Assembly (NCBI RefSeq): GCF_016652235.1
Contig: NZ_JAEPKU010000039.1
Coordinates: forward strand, 1 to 35,132
DNA length: 35,132 bases
Source: Dysgonomonas sp. Marseille-P4677
GTDB taxonomy: Bacteria; Bacteroidota; Bacteroidia; Bacteroidales; Dysgonomonadaceae
Direction of reading: 5' to 3'
The notes under the pieces are model-generated. The model did no database searches, was not told the origin of the DNA, and saw only the letters and a program-made list of their open reading frames with translations. Below are positions 16,009 through 27,703 of this stretch, piece after piece. Position numbers and translations under genes: made by a program. Position 1 is the stretch's first letter. Every line of letters begins with the position of its first letter.

Positions 16009-18336
16009 ATGAAAAGATATATCGCTTTGTTTATTACTATTTTCACAATTACGGGCTTGTTGTATTCTCAAAATAAACGACCTGTAGATTGGGTAAATTC
16101 TTTTATAGGCACGACGAACTTCGGGACGACTAACCCGGGGGCAGTGGTTCCTAATGGTATGATGTCTGTAGTGCCGTTTAATGTGATGGGAAGTAAAGAT
16201 AACGCCTTCGATAAGGACGCTCGTTGGTGGTCGACACCTTATGAATATACAAATGTCTATTTTACAGGATACTCACATGTGAATTTAAGTGGAGTAGGAT
16301 GTCCCGACCTTGGTTCACTATTGATAATGCCTACAACCGGAGAGTTAAATGTAGATTATAAAAATTATGGTAGCCGTTATAGTCAGGAAAAAGCTTCTCC
16401 CGGATATTATTCTAATCGACTTACAAAATATGATATTCTTACAGAAGTAACTTCTACAATACGAACAGGTGTTCATCGCTATACATATCCTAAAGGACAG
16501 GCTAATGTATTGCTTAATTTGGGGCAGGGGCTAACGAACGAATCGGGTGCTTTTGTCCGTTTCAATGGAGCAAATGAAGTAGAGGGTATGAAAATGCTTG
16601 GGACATTTTGCTACAATTCGCAAGCGATATTTCCTATATACTTTGTTACGCGTATTGTAGGAAAAGAACCGTCAAATAGTGGGTTCTGGAAAAAGCAACG
16701 TCCTGTGGAAGGAGTTAAGGCTGCATGGGATCCTGATCAGGGACGCTATAAAATATACGATAAGTATCGCAAGGACATAGCCGGAGACGATATAGGAGCA
16801 TGGTTTAGTTTCGACATGCAATCTGAAGGTCAAATTGAAGTACAGATAGGTGTTTCATTTGTCAGTATAGAAAACGCACGTCTTAATCTTGATACCGAAA
16901 TCAAAAATAAATCGTTCGACACAATATGCTCCGAAGCTCGTGAAACATGGAACAATGATTTGTCGCGTATAATAGTTGAAGGTGGAACAGACGATCAAAA
17001 GACAGTATTTTATACAGCACTCTATCATTCATTGATACATCCCAATGTACTGAATGACGTTAATGGTGAGTATCCGGCTATGGAGAGTGACAAAATCCTT
17101 AAAACAGATAATACTCGTTACACTGTTTTTTCATTATGGGATACTTACCGTAATCTTCATCAACTGATGACCCTTGTTTGGCCCGATCGTCAAACAGATA
17201 TGGTACGTTCGATGATAGATATGTACAGAGAATGGGGATGGATGCCTAAATGGGAGCTATATGGGCGAGAAACCTGGACTATGGAAGGAGACCCTTCTAT
17301 TCCGGTTATAACAGATACCTGGTTAAAAGGATTACGCGATTTTGATATTGAAACGGCTTACGAAGCTTTTCACAAATCGGCGACTATGCAGGGTATAAAC
17401 TATCCAACCGATACAGTCAGAAAAGGAGGAGCACTTCCCGATTCATACTATGCTTCTTTAGGAGGCGAATTTAATCGTATGCGCCCCGATAATAACGACT
17501 ATATGCGTCTAGGTTATGTGCCGTTACGTAGTGAGTTTGATAATTCGGTCTCACATGCGCTCGAATACTATATAGCAGATCATTCATTGTCGCAATTGGC
17601 CCAAGCACTCGGAAAGAAAGACGATGCTGCTTATTTTAAGAAACGCTCTTTAGGATATAAAAGTTACTATTCACCTGAGTATGGCACATTTCGTCCAATA
17701 CTACCTAACGGCCAGTTCTTGTCTCCATTCAATCCGCAACAGGGTATGAATTTTGAAGAAAATCCCGGTTTCCATGAGGGTAGTGCTTGGAATTATACCT
17801 TTTATGTACCTCATGATGTAACAGGGCTTGCCAAATTAATGGGAGGAAAGAAGAAGTTTGTTGATAAATTGGAGATGGTATTCGAAAAGGGTTATTACGA
17901 TCCTGCCAACGAACCTGATATAGCGTATCCGCACCTCTTTAGTTACTTCAAAGGAGAAGAATGGCGTACACAATATCATGTGCGTCGTTTATTAGACAAG
18001 TATTATACAACTAAGCCTGATGGTATACCGGGCAATGATGATACCGGAACGATGTCGGCTTGGGCGGTATTTAATATGATGGGATTCTATCCTGATTGTC
18101 CGGGAAGCCCTTATTATACCTTGACCAGCCCTGTTTTTGATCGTATTGTTATAAAACTTGATAATCGCTACTACTCGCAAGACGTATTAGTGATAGAAAG
18201 TAAGCGGAATAAAGCAGAAGATATATACATAAAAAGCATGACATTAGGAGGAAAACCTCTTAAAGATTTTCGGGTGTCGCATCAAGATCTTATTGATGGA
18301 AGAAAATTAATTATAGATGTGACATCTAAGAAATAA
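16009..18336 (+). CDS. GH92 family alpha-mannosidase
   Basis: The 775-residue product has a signal peptide ending LLYSQ (about 1-21) and spans the whole GH92 fold: an N-terminal beta-sandwich opening DWVNSFIGT with the GYSHVNLSGVGCPDLG block, then an (alpha/alpha)6 domain. Family hallmarks are LWDTYRNLHQL (about 376-386), HEGSAWNYTFYVPHD with the probable acid Glu590, and GIPGNDDTGTMSAW with probable base Asp677/Asp678. GH92 enzymes are calcium-dependent exo-mannosidases that trim alpha-linked mannose from N-glycans or yeast mannan; linkage preference (often alpha-1,2) cannot be read here. The signal peptide is not a lipoprotein type, so a periplasmic site is likely. It has its own promoter. 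The GH2 gene follows 223 bp downstream, suggesting a shared glycan-degrading role, but no SusC/SusD pair accompanies them. Confidence 0.93.
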   Translation: MKRYIALFITIFTITGLLYSQNKRPVDWVNSFIGTTNFGTTNPGAVVPNGMMSVVPFNVMGSKDNAFDKDARWWSTPYEYTNVYFTGYSHVNLSGVGCPDLGSLLIMPTTGELNVDYKNYGSRYSQEKASPGYYSNRLTKYDILTEVTSTIRTGVHRYTYPKGQANVLLNLGQGLTNESGAFVRFNGANEVEGMKMLGTFCYNSQAIFPIYFVTRIVGKEPSNSGFWKKQRPVEGVKAAWDPDQGRYKIYDKYRKDIAGDDIGAWFSFDMQSEGQIEVQIGVSFVSIENARLNLDTEIKNKSFDTICSEARETWNNDLSRIIVEGGTDDQKTVFYTALYHSLIHPNVLNDVNGEYPAMESDKILKTDNTRYTVFSLWDTYRNLHQLMTLVWPDRQTDMVRSMIDMYREWGWMPKWELYGRETWTMEGDPSIPVITDTWLKGLRDFDIETAYEAFHKSATMQGINYPTDTVRKGGALPDSYYASLGGEFNRMRPDNNDYMRLGYVPLRSEFDNSVSHALEYYIADHSLSQLAQALGKKDDAAYFKKRSLGYKSYYSPEYGTFRPILPNGQFLSPFNPQQGMNFEENPGFHEGSAWNYTFYVPHDVTGLAKLMGGKKKFVDKLEMVFEKGYYDPANEPDIAYPHLFSYFKGEEWRTQYHVRRLLDKYYTTKPDGIPGNDDTGTMSAWAVFNMMGFYPDCPGSPYYTLTSPVFDRIVIKLDNRYYSQDVLVIESKRNKAEDIYIKSMTLGGKPLKDFRVSHQDLIDGRKLIIDVTSKK

Positions 18337-18353
18337 AAAAAGAAACTTTTTTC

Positions 18354-18392
18354 AAGGTTGTCGTGGCTAGATTCTAGTTTTACGACAACCTT
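18354..18392 (+). terminator. Long hairpin after the GH92 gene
   Basis: AAGGTTGTCGT (18354-18364) and ACGACAACCTT (18382-18392) form a perfect 11-bp stem with a 17-nt loop that itself contains CTAG-ATT-CTAG. No U-tract follows on the plus strand, so it may stabilise the mRNA 3' end or terminate with help, rather than act as a classic intrinsic terminator. Confidence 0.5.
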
Positions 18393-18414
18393 CTGATTTA
18401 TCAGAAAGATAAAC

Positions 18415-18446
18415 TTTGAGAGTTAAAATTCTTTTCCTTATCTTTA
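18415..18446 (+). promoter_or_regulatory. Candidate promoter of the GH2 gene
   Basis: TTTG (18415-18418) and TATCTTTA (18439-18446) are 20 bp apart and match the Bacteroidota -33 (4/4) and -7 (7/8) elements. A start near 18453 would give a leader of about 107 nt. This suggests the GH2 gene is transcribed separately from GH92. Confidence 0.55.
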
Positions 18447-18553
18447 ACACTCTTAAAAAATGCCTGAATAAATACTCAAATTTTTCTTTATAAACGGAAA
18501 ATGATAAGTGGTTATCCGGCATTGTGTTAACATCTAATATAACCGCATAGTAA

Positions 18554-22147
<3,594 letters not shown>

Positions 22148-22174
22148 AAGAAAGGGTAAAGATATAATAGTTTT

Positions 22175-22213
22175 AAAGCCTAGAGTTGGAGAAAGCCTAG
22201 GCTTTATCTTTTA
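22175..22213 (+). terminator. Intrinsic terminator between GH2 and copA
   Basis: AAAGCCTAG (22175-22183) pairs with CTAGGCTTT (22197-22205) and is followed by ATCTTTTATA. The left arm is also repeated directly (AAAGCCTAG at 22192-22200), which makes a 14-bp palindrome AAAGCCTAGGCTTT at 22192-22205. It sits between convergent genes. Confidence 0.7.
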
Positions 22214-22238
22214 TAATAAAATATATCGCTTTATTACT

Positions 22239-24455
22239 CTATTTCTTCCATTTCAGCATTAAGCTATTTGTAACTACGCTAACACTACTCAAAGCCATTG
22301 CTGCTCCTGCTATCATCGGGTTCAATAAGAATCCATTGATAGGATAAAGCAAGCCTGCTGCAATAGGAATACCTATAAGGTTGTATATAAAAGCCCAGAA
22401 AAGATTTTGGCGTATGGTGGTAACTGTCTGTTTCGATAGCTTAATTGCTTCCGGTATCTTGGTTAGATCAGACGAAATAATAGTCATTTTTGCCACATCA
22501 ATGGCTATATCGCTTCCTTTTCCCATTGCGATACTTAGATCAGCCTGGGCTAGAGCAGCACTATCATTGATGCCATCTCCTACCATCGCAACAACCTTTC
22601 CTTCTGTTTGAAGTTGCTTTACAAAAGCAGCTTTTTCCTGTGGCAATACTTCAGCTTTATAATGATTAACTCCAGTACTTGATGCTATTTCTTTTGCTGT
22701 AGTATCAATATCACCCGTAAGCATGTAAACTTCGATACCTGAAGATTGGAGTTGCTGTATAGCCTTCTTCGATGTTTCTTTTATCTTATCGGTAATGGCA
22801 ATTATAGCCAGAGCATTTTTTGTATTAGCAAACCAAATTATAGTTTTAGAGTCTTTGCTCAGCAGATCAGCTCTTTGTCGCAATGTTTCGTCAATCGCTA
22901 TGCTGTTTTCCGAAAGTAATCTCTCATTACCGGCATAGTATATATGCTCATTTATAATCCCTTTCACACCTTTTCCGGTCATACTCTCAAAATTGATAAT
23001 CGGTGCAGAGTTAATATCTGATTTTTCAAAGTGTTTTACAACCGCTTCTCCTAAAGGATGTTCCGATTGTTTTTCCAGACTGAGGAGAATAAAGCTTTTA
23101 CTTTCATCGTTATCCAGCCAAAAGGTATCTGTAACTTCGGGTTTACCTTCGGTTATAGTTCCGGTTTTGTCTAATATGACAGCATTGACTCTTTTTGCCG
23201 ATTCAAGGGCTTCCGCATCTTTTATCAGTATTCCCTTTTCTGCACCTTTACCTATGCCTACCATTATAGCTGTTGGGGTTGCCAGTCCTAGAGCACAGGG
23301 GCAAGCAATGATGAGAACGGTTACCAGTGCCAGTAACCCATGTGTAAATCCATTGGTTGGGTCGAGTATCAGCCATAGTATAAATGAAAGTATTGCAATA
23401 CTTATTACTACAGGAACGAAAATTCCAGCAATCTTATCTACCAGCTTTTGCACAGGTGCTTTACTACCCTGTGCTTCTTGTACCATCTTTATTATTTGAG
23501 AAAGGACAGTTTCTGCTCCTATCTTTTCTGCTTTGAACCGAAAGCTCCCTTTCTGATTTATTGTTCCTGCAAATACTTTATTACCTGTTTCCTTTAGTAC
23601 AGGTATTGGCTCTCCACTAAGCATACTTTCGTCCACATACGACGAGCCTTCTGTTATAGAACCATCAACAGCTATCTTCTCACCGGGTTTTACCAATATA
23701 ATATCATTGATCTCAACTTTGCTGATGGGAGTTTCTATGTGTAATCCGTTTCCGGCAATTATTGTTACGGTTTTCGGCTGTAAACCTATCAGTTTTTTTA
23801 TTGCAGATGATGTATTCCCTTTAGCCTTCTCTTCCAGCAGACGTCCTAATAAAATGAATGCTATAATTACACTGGCAGCTTCAAAATATACATGTGGTTC
23901 AACTCCTCTATCGATCCAGAATGATGGATATACTGTATTGAAAACACTGAAAATATAGGCTATACTGGTACTCAGAGATACTAGGGTATCCATTGTTGCC
24001 GAACGATGCTTTGCCTGTATCCATGCATTTTTGAAGAAGTCTCTGCCCAACCAGAAAACAACAGGAGTAGATAGTATCCACATTATTTCGTTAGCGAAAG
24101 GTATATTCATAAAGAACATACCGATAATGACCACAGGTATGGATAATACAATTGCCCAAAACGTACGCTTTTTCAGTGAAGTTTCTTTCTCGGCGTGGAT
24201 TTCTTCAAGTATTTCGGACGTATTTTCGGCTTCTTCTATAAGCATATCATATCCGCCGTTTTGTACTGCACTTTGTAGTTTATTGGGCGATGTGACAGTC
24301 GGGTCGTATTCGATTGTGGCGTTTAATGTTGCAAAATTAACTGCCGCTTTTAAAACTCCTTCCTGTTTGCTGAGTATATTCTCTGTTCTGGCCGCACACG
24401 ATGCACAGCTTAATTTCAGCACAGGGAATGTCTTTGTTATTGTGCTGCTTTTCAT
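22239..24455 (-). CDS. copA: Cu+-exporting P1B-type ATPase
   Basis: The 738-residue pump has one N-terminal heavy-metal-associated domain (about 8-75) with Cys17-Ala-Ser-Cys20, then the P1B core: TGE-type actuator motif LSGEP (about 280), the transport-site Cys385-Pro-Cys387 in the sixth helix, phosphorylation site Asp429 in DKTGT, the SEHPLG motif (His466-Pro467) typical of P1B nucleotide binding, and GDGIND (about 626-631). The last helices carry Tyr691-Asn692 and Met720-xx-Ser723-Ser724, the residues that define the Cu+ (P1B-1) group. It therefore exports Cu+ from the cytoplasm using ATP. It begins 12 bp after the CopZ-like gene, so the two are co-transcribed. The single HMA domain resembles that neighbour (both end GGYDM), suggesting duplication. 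Confidence 0.95.
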   Translation of the reverse strand: MKSSTITKTFPVLKLSCASCAARTENILSKQEGVLKAAVNFATLNATIEYDPTVTSPNKLQSAVQNGGYDMLIEEAENTSEILEEIHAEKETSLKKRTFWAIVLSIPVVIIGMFFMNIPFANEIMWILSTPVVFWLGRDFFKNAWIQAKHRSATMDTLVSLSTSIAYIFSVFNTVYPSFWIDRGVEPHVYFEAASVIIAFILLGRLLEEKAKGNTSSAIKKLIGLQPKTVTIIAGNGLHIETPISKVEINDIILVKPGEKIAVDGSITEGSSYVDESMLSGEPIPVLKETGNKVFAGTINQKGSFRFKAEKIGAETVLSQIIKMVQEAQGSKAPVQKLVDKIAGIFVPVVISIAILSFILWLILDPTNGFTHGLLALVTVLIIACPCALGLATPTAIMVGIGKGAEKGILIKDAEALESAKRVNAVILDKTGTITEGKPEVTDTFWLDNDESKSFILLSLEKQSEHPLGEAVVKHFEKSDINSAPIINFESMTGKGVKGIINEHIYYAGNERLLSENSIAIDETLRQRADLLSKDSKTIIWFANTKNALAIIAITDKIKETSKKAIQQLQSSGIEVYMLTGDIDTTAKEIASSTGVNHYKAEVLPQEKAAFVKQLQTEGKVVAMVGDGINDSAALAQADLSIAMGKGSDIAIDVAKMTIISSDLTKIPEAIKLSKQTVTTIRQNLFWAFIYNLIGIPIAAGLLYPINGFLLNPMIAGAAMALSSVSVVTNSLMLKWKK

Positions 24456-24467
24456 TTTTGTTATTAA

Positions 24468-24701
24468 TTAAATATACATATCATATCCTCCGTCTTGAAC
24501 AGCTACACGCATTTCTTCTGGAGATATTATGTCGGGATTATATTCTATAACGACCGAAGATGTTTCAAAATCAGCTGATGCTTTTACAACTCCTTGCTTT
24601 TCTTTCAATATATTTTCAACACTCTTTGCGCATCCGCCACAACCAAGTTTACCTAATGTAAATGTCTTATTAACTGTATTTTTATTATTCATTACTTCCA
24701 T
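24468..24701 (-). CDS. copZ: CopZ-like heavy-metal-associated protein
   Basis: This 77-residue protein is a single ferredoxin-like HMA domain with Cys21-Gly-Gly-Cys24 and the beta-strand pattern VVKASADFETSSVVIEY, ending GGYDMYI. Such proteins carry Cu+ to CopA. The usual Met two residues before the first Cys is Leu-Gly here, a small departure from MxCxxC. The start may be the ATG at 24701 or an ATG three codons later (MNNKN); both leave the domain whole. It lies 12 bp before copA and 84 bp after the AraC-type regulator gene. The name is by family and context. Confidence 0.8.
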   Translation of the reverse strand: MEVMNNKNTVNKTFTLGKLGCGGCAKSVENILKEKQGVVKASADFETSSVVIEYNPDIISPEEMRVAVQDGGYDMYI

Positions 24702-24725
24702 ATTTGTTCTAGATTATTAATAATA

Positions 24726-24748
24726 CAAAAATAGAGGACGAGAAGAGG
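24726..24748 (-). promoter_or_regulatory. Candidate activator-type promoter of copZ-copA
   Basis: The minus strand reads TATTTTTG (24726-24733), a perfect -7 box, about 25 bp before the copZ ATG. No -33 element is present at the usual distance. In its place is a direct repeat CCTCT-N6-CCTCT (24733-24748), 11 bp or one helical turn apart, which suits an AraC-family activator contacting RNA polymerase. Confidence 0.45.
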
Positions 24749-24785
24749 TAAATTGTTATATTTTTTATTGGAAAGTTTATATCAT

Positions 24786-25355
24786 TTACACCTCGTCTAA
24801 CGGTTTACGTTTGTTTTCTTTTATTTTTTTGAAATGACTGGGGGTGAAACCTGTGATTTTCTTAAATTGAGCACTAAGATGCGCAGTGCTGGAATAATTT
24901 AATTGGCATGCAATCTCATTTAAGGTAAGTTCATCATACACCAGTAGTTCCTTTACACGTTCTATTTTCAGCGTGATGAAATATTTCTCGATTGTTGTAC
25001 CTTCAACCTCAGAAAAAAGGTTGCTTATATAATTATAATCGTGATGTAGTTTCTCGCTAATGTATTCAGATAGATTTACCTTCAGATCATTATCGTTATA
25101 GTGTACCAACTTTATAAGCAGTGTTTTTATTTGTTCTATCAACCGGCTTTTTTTATCATCGATAAGGTAAAAACCGACAGCTTCAAGATCTCTGCTTAGC
25201 AGTTCTTTCTTCTTTTCATCAATTTCTTTTTCGAGAGTAACCTCTCCCAGTTTTATGGATTGCGGTACAATCTCTAGTTTATCGAGTAAATCTTTCACAA
25301 CCATTATGCAACGATTACAGACCATATTCTTTATATATAGTTTTTTATTATCCAT
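24786..25355 (-). CDS. AraC-family regulator with N-terminal HMA-like metal domain
   Basis: The 189-residue protein opens with LYIKNMVCNRC, an HMA-type strand and intact MxCxxC motif (Met11, Cys13, Cys16), followed by an alpha/beta pattern to about 68 that resembles the fold of CopZ. The C-terminal half (about 85-177) is an AraC-type double helix-turn-helix (LNEIACQLNYSSTAHLSAQF, then FTPSHFKKIK). I infer that Cu+ binding to the Cys pair changes DNA binding and that the targets are the adjacent copZ and copA. A linker of about 20 residues joins the parts. It lies 84 bp upstream of copZ on the same strand. Silver, zinc or another soft metal is also possible. No enzymatic or effector domain other than HMA is seen. 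Confidence 0.8.
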   Translation of the reverse strand: MDNKKLYIKNMVCNRCIMVVKDLLDKLEIVPQSIKLGEVTLEKEIDEKKKELLSRDLEAVGFYLIDDKKSRLIEQIKTLLIKLVHYNDNDLKVNLSEYISEKLHHDYNYISNLFSEVEGTTIEKYFITLKIERVKELLVYDELTLNEIACQLNYSSTAHLSAQFKKITGFTPSHFKKIKENKRKPLDEV

Positions 25356-25391
25356 AATTTCTAGAGTTTTTAAACTTTATAATACTAATAA

Positions 25392-25399
25392 CAAAGATA
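25392..25399 (-). promoter_or_regulatory. Candidate -7 box of the HMA-AraC gene
   Basis: The minus strand reads TATCTTTG, a perfect -7 match, placing the start near 25385 and leaving a leader of about 30 nt. No good -33 partner is seen. Confidence 0.5.
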
Positions 25400-25666
25400 C
25401 GTTTTCTATTTGTTTAGCGTTTTATAAATTAATTGGAAATGAATAAATTAAAATGGCTATTTTGGCCAATTTACTTTTCATCTATTTGGATATTTTGTAT
25501 TAGCATGAATAACAAAAAGAAGAATAAAGTGTTAAAAAATAAAAAAGATGTAACCTTTTTTATTTTTTTACGACATATAAATATAAAGATGAGTTTTCAA
25601 AAGTATTATATACAATAATACTTATCTTTACACGAAAAGGGATTTTAGGCTTAAATATAAATTGGA

Positions 25667-25697
25667 ATTGATTCATCTTTAGAATTATCCATATTTG
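25667..25697 (+). promoter_or_regulatory. Candidate promoter of the exporter operon
   Basis: ATTG (25667-25670) and CATATTTG (25690-25697) are 19 bp apart and match the -33 (3/4) and -7 (7/8) elements, giving a start near 25704. A second possible -7, TATCTTTA at 25623-25630, has no -33 partner. Confidence 0.4.
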
Positions 25698-25728
25698 TGG
25701 TTCATTACATATTTAATAGTAAACGAGC

Positions 25729-26424
25729 GTGATAAGAATTAATAATTTGAACAAGACCTATTATAATGGTGCTCCTTTGCACGTTTTGAAAGGCATTAAT
25801 CTGGAAGTCGAAAGAGGTGAGTTGGTTTCAATAATGGGAGCTTCCGGTTCAGGTAAGTCTACTTTATTGAATATTCTCGGTATACTCGATACATACGATA
25901 CTGGCGAATATTATCTTGACAATGTTTTGATAAACAGGCCGAGTGAAACCTCCGCGGCAGAGTTACGAAACAAGAAAATCGGTTTTATCTTCCAGTCATT
26001 TAACCTTATTTCATTTAAAAATGCGCTCGAAAATGTAGCCTTACCACTATATTATCAGGGAATCAGCCGAAAAAAGCGGAATGCAATGGCTATGGAATAT
26101 CTCGACAAAATGGGATTGGCTAGTCATGCAGCGCATATGCCCAACGAATTATCGGGAGGTCAAAAACAGCGTGTGGCTATCGCTCGTGCCCTTATAGCAC
26201 AACCTCAGATTATATTGGCTGACGAACCTACAGGAGCTTTGGATAGTAAGACCTCTCGTGAAGTAATGCAATTGCTTCGCCAAATAAACGAGAATGACGG
26301 TATCACAATGCTTATTGTAACACACGAACAATCTGTGGCTAATGCTACAGATCGGGTTATACATATCAAGGATGGTATAATTGGTTCGATAGAAATAAAT
26401 GACAATCCTGTAATAGAAATGTAA
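25729..26424 (+). CDS. MacB/LolD-type ABC ATP-binding protein
   Basis: This 231-residue ATPase shows Walker A GASGSGKST (37-45), Q-loop Gln89, a canonical signature LSGGQ (141-145), Walker B IILADE with catalytic Glu166, and H-loop His199. The ADEPTGALD and FIFQSFNLI motifs are typical of the MacB/LolD/FtsE group, in which the ATPase is a separate subunit working with FtsX-fold permeases. The start codon is GTG at 25729 (product begins MIRINNLNKTYYN), which fits the family N-terminus. The first permease gene begins 12 bp downstream. It would drive mechanotransmission-type export of a periplasmic substrate through the adaptor and TolC protein encoded in the same operon. Confidence 0.92.
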   Translation: MIRINNLNKTYYNGAPLHVLKGINLEVERGELVSIMGASGSGKSTLLNILGILDTYDTGEYYLDNVLINRPSETSAAELRNKKIGFIFQSFNLISFKNALENVALPLYYQGISRKKRNAMAMEYLDKMGLASHAAHMPNELSGGQKQRVAIARALIAQPQIILADEPTGALDSKTSREVMQLLRQINENDGITMLIVTHEQSVANATDRVIHIKDGIIGSIEINDNPVIEM

Positions 26425-26436
26425 AGCCCTTTCCTT

Positions 26437-27690
26437 ATGTTTGACTTTGACTCATTGCGTGAAATACTTTCCACTATAAGCAAAAATAAATTGCGGACTT
26501 TCCTTACCGGATTGGCTGTGTCGTGGGGGATATTTATGCTTATCATTCTTTTAGGAGCTGGCAATGGCTTGAGAAATGGAGTTACTTCTAATTTCTCTCA
26601 GCGTGCAAAGAACTCGGTAACTCTTTGGCCGGGGTGGACTTCCATGCCATATAACGGTTTACCTTCTAACAGGAATATCAAATTTGATTATAAAGATTAC
26701 GATCTTATCCGAAATAAGATACCTGAAGTTGAATATGTCTCAGTTCGTGTGGACCAATCAGCTACGCTTACTTACGAAAAAGAGTATGGAGCATGGTCTT
26801 TAGTAGGTGTGACAGATGAAGCCGCTTATATAAACAATATTGAAGTAAAAAGCGGAGATGGCCGTTTCCTGAATAAGATAGATGTTAAAAATAAACGTAA
26901 AGTTATAGTAATAAGTTCCGATATAAAGAAGGTCTTATTTAAAGACGAGGATCCAATAGGCAAATATATTACAGCAAATAATACTACTGCTTATCAGGTG
27001 ATTGGCGTCTATGACGACTCCAACAGCTTTGGCAATAGCCCTCCTGCATATATCCCCTTTACAACAGCACAAATGTTGTACAATAAAGGTTGGGGCTTTC
27101 GTAGAATCGACTTTACTGTGTTAGGATTAGATACGAAAGAGAAAAACGAAAAGTTTATAGAGCGTTTGCGTAATCAAATGGGTAAACTCCATAACTTCGA
27201 TCCTTCAGACCGATCGGCACTGTATGTGAGAAATACAGCCGAAGATATGTTGGAGGCCGAAAGTATATTTGCCATTATTACGATGTTTATTATTGTAATT
27301 GGAGTATCGTCTCTATTGGCGGGGATAGTAGGTGTAGGAAATATTATGTTGATTACGGTGAAAGAGCGTACACGCGAAATTGGTATACGGAAAGCTATTG
27401 GAGCAACACCTTTTTCTGTACTAAAACTTATTATTTTCGAGTCTATACTTATAACTTCTGTGGCAGGTTATTTAGGTATGGTACTTGGTATAGCTATAAC
27501 GGAAGGAATTAGTAAAGCAATGGAAGGTGCAGCTTCCGATGGCCCTACGGTATTTAAAGATCCTACGGTAGATCTTGGTACAGTTGTAATCGCAACCATA
27601 GCATTGGTAATAGCCGGTACCATAGCGGGCTTGATTCCGGCCTTAAAGGCAACGAGAGTGAGTCCTATAGAAGCAATGAGAGCTGAATAA
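26437..27690 (+). CDS. MacB-like FtsX permease, first copy
   Basis: The 417-residue permease has a first helix at about 22-42 (FLTGLAVSWGIFMLIILLGAG), a MacB periplasmic core domain (about 45-270), and the three-helix FtsX domain near the C-terminus: about 275-305, about 325-350 (ILITSVAGYLGMVLGIAI) and about 380-402, with the conserved cytoplasmic stretch KERTREIGIRKAIGA between. It lacks a fused ATPase, unlike E. coli MacB, and uses the separate subunit just upstream. It is clearly paralogous to the next gene, so the pump probably contains a heterodimer of permeases. Confidence 0.9.
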   Translation: MFDFDSLREILSTISKNKLRTFLTGLAVSWGIFMLIILLGAGNGLRNGVTSNFSQRAKNSVTLWPGWTSMPYNGLPSNRNIKFDYKDYDLIRNKIPEVEYVSVRVDQSATLTYEKEYGAWSLVGVTDEAAYINNIEVKSGDGRFLNKIDVKNKRKVIVISSDIKKVLFKDEDPIGKYITANNTTAYQVIGVYDDSNSFGNSPPAYIPFTTAQMLYNKGWGFRRIDFTVLGLDTKEKNEKFIERLRNQMGKLHNFDPSDRSALYVRNTAEDMLEAESIFAIITMFIIVIGVSSLLAGIVGVGNIMLITVKERTREIGIRKAIGATPFSVLKLIIFESILITSVAGYLGMVLGIAITEGISKAMEGAASDGPTVFKDPTVDLGTVVIATIALVIAGTIAGLIPALKATRVSPIEAMRAE

Positions 27691-27703
27691 TATAAAGATA
27701 AAG

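Larger units (their letters stand above)
25356..25728. other. Divergent region between copper regulator and exporter operon
   Basis: These 373 bp are extremely AT-rich. They hold a minus -7 box for the regulator (25392-25399) and two candidate promoters for the exporter (25623-25630 and 25667-25697). A frame at 25439-25618 would encode a short peptide with one hydrophobic stretch (KLKWLFWPIYFSSIWIFCI) and a lysine-rich tail; its composition follows the AT bias and I do not count it as a gene. Confidence 0.5.

Noticed and set aside
22993-23499. 168-codon open frame on the plus strand
   Set aside because: It lies fully antisense to copA, whose catalytic motifs are intact; its peptide is Ser/Ile-rich with no recognisable domain.
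25439-25618. Small hydrophobic peptide between the copper regulator and exporter
   Set aside because: The composition (Lys, Asn, Ile, Phe) is what AT-rich DNA gives by chance, and promoter candidates for both neighbours occupy the same stretch.
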